From Paramecium sonneborni (taxonomy: Eukaryota; Ciliophora; Oligohymenophorea; Peniculida; Parameciidae), in NCBI GenBank assembly GCA_905182985.1, contig CAJJDN010000112.1:133308-197307 (forward strand): 64,000 bases of DNA. Reading direction: 5' to 3'. A program made the position numbers and the translations under genes. Positions 28,301 to 39,494 of this stretch are shown piece after piece; positions within the stretch are counted from its first letter, which is position 1; every line of letters begins with the position of its first letter. The notes under the pieces are model-generated. The model saw nothing but the letters and a program-made list of their open reading frames with translations, made no database searches and had not been told where the DNA came from.

Positions 28301-29456
28301 TTTATTAATTTTTATAATATTCTATGCTAGTCTACTATTTAGAATGGAAAAGAATCTAAAGAAATTAAAAAATCAAATCATTTACTTAAGATACATAATT
28401 AGATGATGATGTTTTAAATGAATAATAAAGAATATTTAATGGCACTGATGATATTATTCAAGCTTAATAGATCTATAAGAAATATTAGAAATAATAACAA
28501 TTTGCTTTAAATAATATATCTTTTGGATTAAAAGAAGGATAAATAATGGGAATAATTGGACCAAATGGTGCAGGTAAATCATCTTTAATAAATGTTTTAA
28601 CAAATATTAATAAAACTACTTATGGAATAATTAATATTAAATATCCTGATTAGTTACATATAGGAATATGTCCATAATATGATTGTATATGGGAAAATCT
28701 TACTGTAAAAGAACATTTAAATGTATTTAGTAAATTAAGAGGATTGTCAGGTAAATATTAAGATGAAGCTGTTTTATATTTTTTATAAAATGCTGAATTA
28801 TACAATTTTAGAAATACTAGAGCTGGATAACTTAGTGGAGGGAATAAAAGAAAATTATGTGTAGCATTAGCTTTAATAGGTGGTAGTGATATAACATTCT
28901 TTGATGAACCAACAACAGGAGTTGATCCTATATCTAGAAGAACTTTGTTTAAAACTTTAAAGTAAAATGTATCTATTAGAAAATGTTCTGTTATTTTAAC
29001 AACATAAGTTATAGATGAAGCTGAGAATCTAAGTGATACTCTTGGAATCTTAATTGCAGGATAATTTATATGTTATGGTGAACCTAATTATTTAAAATAG
29101 TATACTTTATTATATTAAATTAGAAAATATTCTGATGGCTATTATATATCTATCTTATTTAATTAAAATTATTCAGAAAAAGATATTTTAGATATTTTAA
29201 CTAAATAATTTAATAATTTTACTTAAATTAAAGAAATTAGAAAATATTATCTTACAATCAATATTCAAATTATCAGTTTCTATTCTACTTTTAAATTGCT
29301 TAATCAATTAAAATAATAATAAATTATATAAGACTTTTCTATTTCTAAGAGGTATTCTAAATTAATATTAATTCTAGCTCTCTTGAGAATATTTTTGTTC
29401 TCTTTACAAAATAGCAAAATGAAATCAATGAATAACTAGGTGTTGCGGTCCAATGA
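25364..29456 (+). CDS. ABCA-type full ABC transporter, 1305 aa
   Basis: ATG at 25364, TGA at 29454-29456. Introns: 25482-25505 (stopless, uncertain), 25631-25656, about 25849-25871 (borders uncertain), 26000-26024, 26712-26737, 28146-28170 and 29352-29377. Layout is TMD1-NBD1-TMD2-NBD2. NBD1 has Walker [11 protein letters not shown] (about 358), signature [12 protein letters not shown] and Walker [13 protein letters not shown] with [12 protein letters not shown]2 has GPNGAGKSS (about 1016), [12 protein letters not shown] and [13 protein letters not shown]. The order, and the C-terminal tail ([20 protein letters not shown]) typical of family A, identify an ABCA lipid-type transporter. It is shorter than animal ABCAs because the large extracellular loops are reduced. 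NBD1's signature is LSKGS rather than LSGGQ. The substrate cannot be told. Confidence 0.9.
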
Positions 29457-29499
29457 TCAATTTAAACTTTACATCTTATTAATATTAATAATAAAATAA

Positions 29500-31061
29500 A
29501 TGATAACTAATTTTATTAAAAAAATAGCCTCAACTTGTTCAAAAAATAAGAAAGGTGATGATGATGATGATGAAGATGATGATCAACAATATTAAGAAAC
29601 AATCAAAAAAAATAATCTTAAAAATCAACAAAAAGATCCAACATCAATAAAGAATGATAATCATTTAAATAATTAACCAAAAATTTTATAGTAGCCTTAA
29701 TATTCCAATGAAAATAAGTAATTATATATTTAATATAAAGCTATGATTAAGATAATGAATAATAATAGAATTAAAACTATTATTAAAGAAAAAGTAATAA
29801 TGAAGAATAAAAATCATAGATGATAAAAACTGATCAAACAATAAGTATCAATTTCTTCCAATAATCAAATATTAGAAGAAATTTAAATTAATAAAACAAT
29901 ACTGATTTTCAAAAGTCTAGTAATTAATAACAATCAAATATTTATATAGAACATGATAATTAAGAAGTCACAAATTTACAACAATTTCAATAATATCTTT
30001 AAGAATAAACTTCTATAAATCAATAGACTAGTCTCAATTATGAATAATTAAAGAGAAAACAAGAATCAAATCTAAGGCAAGATGATAATTCATAAAGTTC
30101 ATATTAAAATGGAAAATCAATTTAAAAAAATTAAAATTATGATCCTCCCTCTGTTTAATATAATTAATAGCAATTTTCTTTTGATGGGTAGCCAATGATA
30201 AGATTTTAAGATTAAAATTCTATTAACAATAATTAAAATAAAATTAAAATATTGAACCAAATAAACTAACCCTAATAAGATAATTAAAAATTTAATTTAT
30301 AATTATAGCATGATTAAAATTAATTTTAAGAATTAGATTAATAAAATGCTTATCGAAATCAGAATTCTTACAATATCTATTAACATAGTTTAGAATTTCA
30401 GTAACCTTAGAATTAATACCAATATCAATAAAATAATTAATTTGCTTTCAAACCAAATGAAGACATTCATTATATAGATTAGGAATAATTTACATAATCA
30501 TCATTTTAATAAAATAATCAGACTATAAATAATGATTCTAGAAAAATTAAAGAAACTAATCTATTAAGAAACAGTATTTAAAGTTTCTAAAGTTTCAATG
30601 AAACAGATATATTTACTAATTATGAAAGTTGTAATGAATTAAATATTTAATCTAAGACAAAAACTAAATAGGTTATATGTTAATATTGTTAAAAAGAGGT
30701 CTAATAAAAATATACCTAATTATAATGTTAACATTTCTATTGTAATGATTGTTTGAAGGAATTATTAAAAAATTAATCATAATAAAAGGATTGCTTTAAA
30801 TATAAATGTATATGTTCCATACCAATAAATTTAAAACTCTTTTCTTTTTAAAAAGATAGAGCTGTAGACATCTTAAAGGAGAAGTTAATTATTAATTAAA
30901 TTAATTAACTTAAATAGAATATTTAGAAATAAAAAAAATTGAAAAAGTGTAGAAATTAACATTGTTAATTTTTTGTAATTATGAGAGATGACTTGAATAA
31001 ATAACTTTTTTATTGTCCATTATGCTTATAGGAACAAAATGATGATTAATATCAGAATTGA
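29500..31061 (+). CDS. RING/RBR-like E3 ubiquitin ligase candidate, 512 aa
   Basis: ATG at 29500, TGA at 31059-31061, intron 29718-29740 (23 nt). After a short acidic Asp run (about residues 19-28) come some 350 residues of low-complexity Asn/Gln-rich sequence. The last 130 residues are cysteine-rich: VICQYCQKEVQQKYTQLQCQ, HFYCNDCLKELL, CFKYKCICSIPINLKLF, then KKCRNQHCQFF and YCPLCLQEQ. Spacing CxxC...CxHxxCxxC followed by a CxC and a second CxxxxC/CxxC set resembles RING1 plus an IBR module of RBR ligases; I do not see a complete RING2 with the catalytic Cys. E3 activity is inference. It starts 44 nt after the ABC transporter stop. Confidence 0.75.
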
Positions 31062-31951
31062 ATTTAAAAATTTTTTAAAGTATCTACATCCTAATTTTTT
31101 AAATATTTAATCAAATAATTAATTAGTTAATGAGTTATCGTATCTGTATCTGATAAAATTACAATGACAGGTCCTAGTATAAATGTCTGTATATAAATTA
31201 AACATTATTTTAAGTAAATTTTTCATTATTACTTAAAATAATTTTTTGTGAATATTTGCCTAATTATTTAATATTTCTATATGAATTCATATACTATATT
31301 TATATAATTATAAATAAATAAGACAATTAAAAAACTTCAATAAAATTAAATTTTAAAAGAACCATTAGTCAAATTATCCCTTCTAGTTGTTTATTGTGAA
31401 ATTTCATATAAAATTATTCTATTTAACTTTTGAATTAATGTATCTGTTTGATAATAATTAAAAATATTTTTCCTTAATTAATCATAAGTATTAGTTATAT
31501 TAATCTAAAATATTCAGTTGAATATCTATAAGAGATGTCTTCAAAAATAATTAATTAATTTTTAAATACTAGATAGATGAGATCACATGATATTAATATA
31601 ATTAGTTAATGGTAATTATAATATTAAGATCATTTAAATATTTTGTTTTTTAGATCTCTTCAAATATAATGTATTTATGATGAAATTGTATAATATATAT
31701 CATGCTTTCTGTGAAATTGGTTCATAGTCTATAAAGTAATATATATTTAATTATTTTTGTTTTGTTTGAAATATAGAATATAAGATAAATAATATATTAT
31801 TTGTTTTTAATTTTGTAAATTGAATAATAATATTCTCTGAGATAATTTTCTTTAGTTTGATAAATTTCTAAAAAAATATGATTGGAAAGATAATTATAAG
31901 AATTTAAAAACTATTTAATTTATATAATAAAATTTATAATTTAATTTGGTC
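31062..31951. other. Intergenic region with scattered open frames
   Basis: Roughly 890 nt of AT-rich DNA. On the minus strand between about 31700 and 31330 there are short frames of 40-60 codons with Gln-rich translations, but they occupy different frames without plausible joining introns. I regard them as chance or relic and call no gene. No RNA structure is evident. Confidence 0.5.
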
Positions 31952-32562
31952 ATGGCAGCATCTTTTCATATTTAATTTTATTTAGATAAATTAATGAATA
32001 TTGATAAAGAATTAGGAGGAACAGCAGGAGCTTGTATAAAATATGAGAATTTTTATTAGAAAAAAAGGGTGGTGATGTATTTACAAGTTTAAAGGATTCA
32101 ATCCATACATTAATATTTCAACTGAGATCTAAAATAGAATAGAAAACTAAATATGTGAATGTTTAGAGAAATGTTGAGACCATAAAATTAGATGTTGAAA
32201 TAAAAGATTTGATCACAGATATAGAAAGTTTATTAGATAAGTTAAATGAAGCTTTGAGAAAATAATCAAAAGATAAAAAAGTATTAATGTTTGAGATTAT
32301 AAGAAATATCCTGAATAAAATATTTAAGCTAAACAAAAGATCTACTCAAATTATAGATAATAATTATATGATTTATAATAATTGTTAGATCCTAATGCAA
32401 TTATTGATTGATAAAACTAATGAAGAATTGTATAAATAAAATAGTTAGTTGAAGAAGATTATATAGAAATATAGATAACCTAATAAATTTTGTTTAGATT
32501 CATTCTTATTGGATTATGTGGTGTTATCTATGTAATCTTAAGATGAAACAATCAATTAATGA
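31952..32562 (+). CDS. Small helical protein with uncertain C-terminal exon structure
   Basis: ATG at 31952 and intron 32034-32059 (26 nt) give the start MAASFHIQFYLDKLMNID and a helical segment (GGDVFTSLKDSIHTLIFQL, IKDLITDIESLLDKLNEAL). From about 32281 two readings compete. Reading straight through ends at TGA 32560-32562 (194 residues, last part QPNKFCLDSFLLDYVV). Removing a candidate 23-nt intron at 32280-32302 gives a more protein-like stretch (KYPEQNIQAKQKIYSNYRQQ) but stops at TGA near 32408. The heptad-like N-terminal helices recall SNARE regulatory domains only loosely. No function is assigned. Confidence 0.55.
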
Positions 32563-32634
32563 ACAATTTATTTAACAAATTATAATAATTTATTAATTTT
32601 ATAAATTATTATAATAATTTTAAACTTTATTAAT

Positions 32635-33319
32635 TCACAATTTTGATTTCTTTAAATGGGCTGTACTATTTAATAGTAAATAGTCTACATTATCTTTTTA
32701 ATATTGTATCACATTCACACTGCAATAATCTGCATTATTTGAAATTATTTATTTTTCTAACATATTTACTGCATGTACTCCATAACCATGAGTCACAACT
32801 AATATATTATTATTTGTAAAATGTTCTCTCATTCTTTTATAATTTTCTGAAAACCTTCCAAAAAATTCTTAAATTGATTCAGGGTATTATTGAATCACTT
32901 CTTAATAAGGAACATCCAAAAATGAATATTATTAAAAAATATGCTAATAGATTTATGAACCTTTATAATAATGTAATTCTTTCAATATATCTTATTCAAA
33001 CCAATCTTATCTAAAACATTCTCCTAACCCTTTTGCAATATAAATTTCTATTTCTTATTCTAATTAATTTGCTATTCCAATTACTGTTTATATACATCTT
33101 AAATAAGGTGATGTTACTAAAACAATCTTATTTATTGAATGCTTTCAAATTTTAATAAATCTATACTAATTTCAAAATATTTCTTATATATTTTCCTGTC
33201 TTTTTTGCCTGTGTTTCTCCATTCTAAGATAAATGTGGATCAAATGATAATATAATACGTTGCTTTTCTGCATTTGTACTATCATCTGCTCTTTCACCAT
33301 GTCTAATTAAAAACAGCAT
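32635..33319 (-). CDS. Histidine phosphatase superfamily protein (phosphoglycerate-mutase fold), 219 aa
   Basis: ATG at 33319, TGA at 32635-32637, intron 33142-33166 (25 nt). The N-terminus MLFLIRHGERAD carries the catalytic RHG motif (R6-H7-G8, acid E9). Next come LSQNGETQAKKTGKYI, a second basic site VLVTSPYLRCIQTV (SPxxRCxQT), and the C-terminal catalytic histidine in ILVVTHGYGVHAVNML. This set and order define branch 1 of the superfamily; the SPYLRCIQT form is nearest to UBASH3/STS- and TFC-tau-like phosphatases. Substrate is unknown. It is tandem with the SKP1-like gene, 54 nt apart. Confidence 0.88.
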
Positions 33320-33373
33320 TAATTTTATAATTATATACATTTAAGTTTTATCTAATAACATATATAATATATT

Positions 33374-33878
33374 TCATTTAATAATGATTTGATTAAATAT
33401 TTAATCAATATTATTTTATAATTCCTTTGTATAATTCACTTTTAATTAATTCCTTTCAATAAATTAGATAGGTGTTAATCCCATAAATAATATTGCAAAC
33501 GATACTTACATTAAATTTATGAGTATTTCAATCCCTAAATAATCAGCAGCTTTTCTTATCAATTGTCTTTCTAAATTTTATTATTGTAAAGATTTTAAAA
33601 ATTTAGATTCTACAGGATTAAGAAAACTATCTAAATTTTTACTTGGAATGGGTTTTGGAATAATTGATGGACTTTCTGTTAACATATCTATTAAAAATTG
33701 ATTAATCTTAATCAAAATGTGACTTTAAATTTCCATATCTATAATATTAATTGTTTATTCACATTCTAAAACCTAATTCATAATATGTACCTGAAATAAA
33801 TTAAACAAGATTACTATATTTCAGAAAAGCCTCTAAATTTATGGTAACAATTTAATTATCTATTGTTCTTATTTACAT
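33374..33878 (-). CDS. SKP1-like SCF ubiquitin ligase adaptor, 159 aa
   Basis: ATG at 33878, TGA at 33374-33376; intron 33766-33790 (25 nt) removes a decoy ATG. The N-terminus MQIRTIDNQIVTINLEAFLK corresponds to the BTB/POZ strand pair of SKP1. The C-terminus (FLKSLQQQNLERQLIRKAAD, then YLGIEILINLMQ, MGLTPIQFIERNQLK) matches the SKP1 dimerisation and F-box-binding helices (FL...L..LI.AA.YL.I..L), where a typical member has KTPEEIR. Length equals the family norm of about 160. It is divergent, so its F-box partners may be specialised. The 5' part (exon 1, intron and start of exon 2) is repeated at 34814-34984 inside the assembly duplication. Confidence 0.8.
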
Positions 33879-34812
33879 TTTTAAATAAATAAAAATATAC
33901 AATATAATGTCATCATATAATTTCAGCCATTAAGAGCTTAATGTCTATAAAAGATAACTAATTTTACATTTATAATTTACATTTTATTTTATAACTTAGT
34001 GAATTCTGATTCAATTAATTCCTCTTTTATGTTAAATTACTAAAACAAATTATTTCTATAGTAAAAAATACTTTTAGTAAATCCACGATAAAAATTTATT
34101 TTACTATAGTTATATAACCTTTTCGATTAGATAATATTCTAAAAGTAACTTTAAGATTATTTTCAGTAAGAAATGATTTCCTATTAAACTGAAAATGTAT
34201 CTTTATAATTTTCATAAAATTTTTAATATGCATTCATTAATTCATATAAAGTTATTTTTCCATCCTTATTCGTATCAATATCATTAAATGCTTAAATAAT
34301 ATTAGAAGATTATGTATTAAAGTATTAGGTTGCCATATATTAAAGTACGCAATATTGCAATAAACTCAACTTTTTTTTAGTTTTCTCATATTTTACAAAT
34401 CTGTTTTGACTTTGTTCTCGAATTTCTTTTTATATTTAATTATCCAATAGTTTTATTTAAAGTTACTAAATCCATTCTATTAAATGAGTTTAAAACTAAA
34501 ATATTTGATAAAAATTCTTTGGCTTCATAAGAGAATTTATCATTTTACAATGATGACATATCAAAAAACCCTTTTTTAAATCTTTTTATATTTTTTAGAC
34601 ACTTTTTCCTTTGAATGATAAGAAACCAAATATCTCTTTGTTTACCTTTCATATCATATTCACAAAATCTTTCTAATGCTAAATAGGAAGCATTTTATAT
34701 TGTTAATGGTGCTTTTATAAAAATTCTTTTTATATCAATTAATTTAATTGTTTTTTAATCCTTTTAATCATTTAATGCAAAACTATTTAATTTATGTTAA
34801 TGCAAATAATTA
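33708..34812 (+). repeat. Direct duplication 1, copy A (probable contig-overlap artefact)
   Basis: These 1105 nt recur, identical as far as I can read, at 34814-35918, with a single N between (34813). The copy covers the 5' part of the SKP1-like gene and the 3' part of a decayed pseudokinase. Identity including intron and spacer, and the N exactly at the junction, point to two contig ends that overlap but were not merged. Confidence 0.9.
33990..34812 (-). pseudogene. 3' part of decayed CDPK-like gene, duplicated copy A
   Basis: This is the second appearance of the 3' half of the pseudogene described at 35096-36456, cut off by the N at 34813. It includes the EF-hand FNDIDTNKDGKITLYELM and the segment SFLTENNLKVTFRILSNRKG. 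It is probably not a separate locus. Confidence 0.7.
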
Positions 34813-34813
34813 N

Positions 34814-35918
34814 TTAATCAAAATGTGACTTTAAATTTCCATATCTATAATATTAATTGTTTATTCACATTCTAAAACCTAATTCATAATATGTACCTGA
34901 AATAAATTAAACAAGATTACTATATTTCAGAAAAGCCTCTAAATTTATGGTAACAATTTAATTATCTATTGTTCTTATTTACATTTTTAAATAAATAAAA
35001 ATATACAATATAATGTCATCATATAATTTCAGCCATTAAGAGCTTAATGTCTATAAAAGATAACTAATTTTACATTTATAATTTACATTTTATTTTATAA
35101 CTTAGTGAATTCTGATTCAATTAATTCCTCTTTTATGTTAAATTACTAAAACAAATTATTTCTATAGTAAAAAATACTTTTAGTAAATCCACGATAAAAA
35201 TTTATTTTACTATAGTTATATAACCTTTTCGATTAGATAATATTCTAAAAGTAACTTTAAGATTATTTTCAGTAAGAAATGATTTCCTATTAAACTGAAA
35301 ATGTATCTTTATAATTTTCATAAAATTTTTAATATGCATTCATTAATTCATATAAAGTTATTTTTCCATCCTTATTCGTATCAATATCATTAAATGCTTA
35401 AATAATATTAGAAGATTATGTATTAAAGTATTAGGTTGCCATATATTAAAGTACGCAATATTGCAATAAACTCAACTTTTTTTTAGTTTTCTCATATTTT
35501 ACAAATCTGTTTTGACTTTGTTCTCGAATTTCTTTTTATATTTAATTATCCAATAGTTTTATTTAAAGTTACTAAATCCATTCTATTAAATGAGTTTAAA
35601 ACTAAAATATTTGATAAAAATTCTTTGGCTTCATAAGAGAATTTATCATTTTACAATGATGACATATCAAAAAACCCTTTTTTAAATCTTTTTATATTTT
35701 TTAGACACTTTTTCCTTTGAATGATAAGAAACCAAATATCTCTTTGTTTACCTTTCATATCATATTCACAAAATCTTTCTAATGCTAAATAGGAAGCATT
35801 TTATATTGTTAATGGTGCTTTTATAAAAATTCTTTTTATATCAATTAATTTAATTGTTTTTTAATCCTTTTAATCATTTAATGCAAAACTATTTAATTTA
35901 TGTTAATGCAAATAATTA
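34814..35918 (+). repeat. Direct duplication 1, copy B (probable contig-overlap artefact)
   Basis: Exact repeat of 33708-34812 at an offset of 1106. Its first 171 nt (34814-34984, minus strand) are the 5' end of the SKP1-like gene without the remainder; the rest belongs to the pseudogene that continues to 36456. Confidence 0.9.
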
Positions 35919-36456
35919 ACAATATCAATTATTTATCTAATCATTATGCCAACTAATTCCTTTGACATACCAATTCCATTATTTTTTAGATCTAAAATTC
36001 CCCCAGTATAATATAATTTTCAAAAATTATTTTAGATGTATCAAAATCTTCATAAATTTCATGATGATTCTAGAATTTTAATTGAAATAATATTAAATTT
36101 TAAATTAATAATTGATTGATGTATTTTGGCAATTTACCAAATATACGAATTTTACAATTCAAATTATTCTATACAAAAACTAGTTTGTATTAATTAAACC
36201 TATTTTTATAAATATGATTTTTGCTAAGCATTTTTTCATGTATAATTGAATAATGTTAGGTTATTGCAATTTTTAATAATTTAAATAATTATTAAGGACA
36301 ATTAGAAATTTGTAGCAACTTTTTTTTAGAACACAAGGGTTTTTAATTTTATTTTTAGATGAAACTTGAGCAGAAGCAGATGGGATCAGATTTTTCAATT
36401 TTGCCTAAATTTATTTTGAATTATTTTCTTAACTCGCCTTTGAAACAGCTATGCAT
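35096..36456 (-). pseudogene. Decayed CDPK-like pseudokinase
   Basis: Reading from 36456 (MHSCFKGELRKQ) the frame gives ITQHYSIIHEKM, VQNNLNCKIRIFGK and QNHHEIYEDFDTSKIIFENY, all alignable to the pseudokinase family (compare VQHNLSGRILLAE and NHPNLIRIFEIFQD). A small insertion near 36020 shifts the frame, which resumes as TGGILDLKNNGIGMSKEL, IIDIVNYLHQHKLNSFAL and IKLIDIKRIFIKAPLT. The block after RDIW (the GIIFYKLLTG region) is deleted, and another shift precedes the single clear EF-hand (DTNKDGKITLYEL). Multiple shifts and the deletion support a dead gene. Its motifs show that it arose from an already catalytically altered relative (DIK in place of DFG). A sequencing-error explanation for all breaks is unlikely. 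Confidence 0.7.
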
Positions 36457-37145
36457 TATCCCAATAATAAAATGATATAAATATTATTTTAAAAATAAAA
36501 ATAAATTATCCATCAAATTATTTTGATAATCGAATTGCTTTTATTTGTCTTTTCTATTTATATGTGTACTCAAAATTTATATAACATTTTTTCAAAAAAT
36601 TTTATGTTATTTTATCCACAAATTAACAAGCAAATAAAAATAAAATAAAATTTGATAAATTTTCTAAACCCCATTTGAATTTGAAAATATTAATATTTTG
36701 TATCTTCAAAAATGATTGAATTCTGTCATATTTAAATAAGTTTCTATTTTACCATTTGGTATAGTATTAGATATCAGTTGATAAATAATTTTTATAGAAA
36801 GTTTATTAATTTATTTACTATCGCGCTCTCTAATTTGAGGTTCAAAATAGTTTTGTTTAAATAGTTTTTCTAAGTTTATGAATTATTATTTTAACATAGA
36901 TTTATGAATTAATTTTGCTACAGCTATAAAAGATTGATATGGGAATATTAATTTATTTATCATCTAAAAATATTAATAAAAATTATGAATGAATAATTAA
37001 TGTAATTATTAAAAAAATTAACTAACTTATTTTGATAGAAATGTTAAAAGCAATTTTTTTCTTTCTAAAGAACAAATATTAAGAATTTTAAATTCATATC
37101 ATTCTTTTTTTATCATATTGCTATCAATAAATTAATAAATCAAGA
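36457..37145. other. Intergenic spacer
   Basis: AT-rich, homopolymer-rich DNA between the divergent pseudogene and the first intact clustered pseudokinase. I see no gene, RNA or repeat. Confidence 0.55.
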
Positions 37146-38697
37146 ATGGGATCATGTACATAGAAACTGAAAAAGGTTAACTAAGAAAATGCTTAAAAAA
37201 GACAAATGTTATTACAAGCTTTGCATTCTAAAAATTAATCGATTTAGACTCAAGAATCAGATAAAGAAAAAAAGAAGAGAGAGAAATTTATGAAAACTGA
37301 TAAAACTCTAAATATCCAAAATTTCATCCTGATTTAAACATGCAAATTGTCTAAAGTTTATTCTGTTGTTTCTAATGGCAACAAAGATTAATAAATTTCT
37401 TTTCAAGGTAAATACCAGAATGAAAATTTATAAATTGTACAAAATAATCTTACTGGGAGGATTAGAACAATTGAAACACTACCATTGGGTGATAAATACA
37501 CAAGAAAATACATGGATAATTTATTAGCAAATACTTTAGTATTTTTAATATAAAGAATTTTAGTCTCATCCCAATATTACTTAAATACATGAAATCTTTT
37601 AGGACGATAATAATATTCATATTATTCAAGATTATTGTAGTGGAGGAAAATTATGTAACATAAATTACAGACAGGGTTAGGGAATATAAGAAAATATCGC
37701 ATTAAAAATTTTAGTTTAAATGATTGAATCTATGAATTATCTTCATGTGAAAGGATTAAATCATGGTCATTTAACATTTAATAGTTTTTAAAGAACTGAT
37801 GAATCAGAAAACTATTATATAAAATTAACAGATATAAAACAAATCTTTATAAAACCTTAGATAACATTTGAACAGTTACTATTTTTTGCTCCAGAAATAA
37901 TAGATAATGATTAAGAATATTCAATAGCTAGAGATGTTTGGTCTATAGGTATTATATTTTATAAGCTTTTAACTGGTAATTTGCCATATTCATCTACATA
38001 AGTAAGTAAATTAAAATCAGAAATAAAAAAGGGTATAATATAAATGACAGAATTACAATTTGATAAAATATCTTCAAGATCAAAGGATCTGCTAAATAAA
38101 TTACTTGAATATAACCCATCAACAAGATCTAATCTTAATTCTATTATAAAATCTCCATTATATAGAAAATTAGTTTCTCAAACTAATTAAATTAGCAAAT
38201 AATCAGTAAATGCTTTGGCCAATATTAAACCAGCTAATCTTATATAATCATTATTTTTATAATTTTTAGTTAGTTAACTTTGCTAAAATTAATAGAATGA
38301 AATTTATTAAATGTTTAATAAATATGATTAAAATGGGGATGCTAAATTAAGTAAGATAGAAATATATGATCTTTTGTATTAATAACTAAGATCAAAAGAA
38401 TAAGCATAATAATAGGTTGATGTAATATTTAAAGCTATTGATACTGATCATAATGGTACAATAGATTGTAATGAATTTATTAGATGTATTGTTGATAGAC
38501 AAGCTTTAATCACCACTCCAAATTTGAAAGTGATTTTTAAATAATTATCAAATGGGAAAGGTTCTATACGTAAAAAGAGATTTATGTAATGTTTCTAAGT
38601 TAATTAAAAATAAACAGATGAAATGTTTGCTTCAATTACTAAAAATAAGAGAATCACTTTTAAAGTTTTTTCGAGGACTATGATAGAACTTGTCTGA
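37146..38697 (+). CDS. CDPK-like pseudokinase with EF-hands (508 aa)
   Basis: ATG at 37146, TGA at 38695-38697, one intron 37539-37563 (25 nt). N-terminus MGSCTQ predicts myristoylation with palmitoylation. Kinase-like domain about 65-335: SHPNITQIHEIFQDDNN, FFAPEIID, ARDVWSIGIIFYKLLTGNLP. Losses: no glycine loop, VAIK lysine replaced by Glu110, HRD changed to HGH (198-200), DFG changed to DIK (221-223). EF-hand 1 at 386-397 (DQNGDAKLSKIE) and EF-hand 2 at 424-435 (DTDHNGTIDCNE) are good; two further EF-like segments are degenerate. The position equivalent to the CDPK autoinhibitory helix is present between them (about 340-365). Catalysis is unlikely; a calcium-regulated membrane scaffold is inferred. 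Confidence 0.9.
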
Positions 38698-38748
38698 ATT
38701 ATAAAAGAATTTTATACTAATTTTTATTATTTATTTTATTTTAAATAT

Positions 38749-39494
38749 ATGGAAGAACCTTTAATTTAAAATGAAGAATAAGATTAAAAAATTCCAAATG
38801 AAAAAGTTATGACAAGATTAATAAAAGGAGAATTTAGATTTGAAAGAAGGAAATATATATTTTTAAATGTAAATAGTGTGAATTTAGTAAGTAAAAGCAT
38901 TAAGTAATTAGATATTAACCATATATAATTTGATTGGACCTATTAATATAGAAGCCTAGAAATCATTAATATTTTATGAAGATACAAGAGTACCTTTAAA
39001 TGATTAAGACTTTACTCTAATGAATTTATTAAATGCATTGATTGTTGTTCATTTATTGAGAATTTTTACTTGTTTATTAGGTTTCTTTAGTGTTTCATAG
39101 GTATTTAATAATATCCATTATTTAGAAATCAGGTAAAATAATGACATATTTTATGATTATGTCAACTGTATGTGTTCTATGTAGAGGAATTATATCATTA
39201 TTAATTGTCTTAAATTATACTGCAATAAAAGATACATGTAATTTAATTTTTGGTGGTGGAACTGATGATATTGGATCTTTAATGGCAATGTAATTTTTAG
39301 TTGTGCTTATACTTTTTGTTATTGCTGAAATTCTGCTTGCTTTAATCTCATTAATCTAATGTTCTAAAACTAAAGAAGAATATCGAAGTATTTATTATAT
39401 ATTATTATCTTAAGTTTGGATCAAACATAAAGAAAAAATGATGAAGAATTATGAATTATGTTATGAAGTAGCAATTTGTTAATTAGACGAGTGA
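38749..39494 (+). CDS. Small multi-pass membrane protein, 231 aa
   Basis: ATG at 38749 (MEEPLIQNEEQDQK), TGA at 39492-39494, introns 38887-38911 and 39101-39125 (25 nt each). After an acidic cytosolic N-terminus and a short basic stretch (GEFRFERRKY) there are three clear hydrophobic segments: LLNALIVVHLLRIFTCLLGF, MIMSTVCVLCRGIISLLIVL and FLVVLILFVIAEILLALISL. A weaker one lies at YIFLNVNSVNLILTIYNLI. The tail is charged (KTKEEYRS...WIKHKEKMMK). The family is not recognised. It lies 51 nt after the pseudokinase stop, on the same strand, so a shared regulatory context is possible but untested. Confidence 0.8.

Noticed and set aside
31330..31700. Minus-strand gene from Gln-rich open frames
   Set aside because: The frames are short, lie in three phases without usable introns, and fall within the length expected by chance when only TGA stops translation in AT-rich DNA.
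34814..34984. A second SKP1-like gene
   Set aside because: It is only the 5' end, identical to 33708-33878, created by the duplication at the N.
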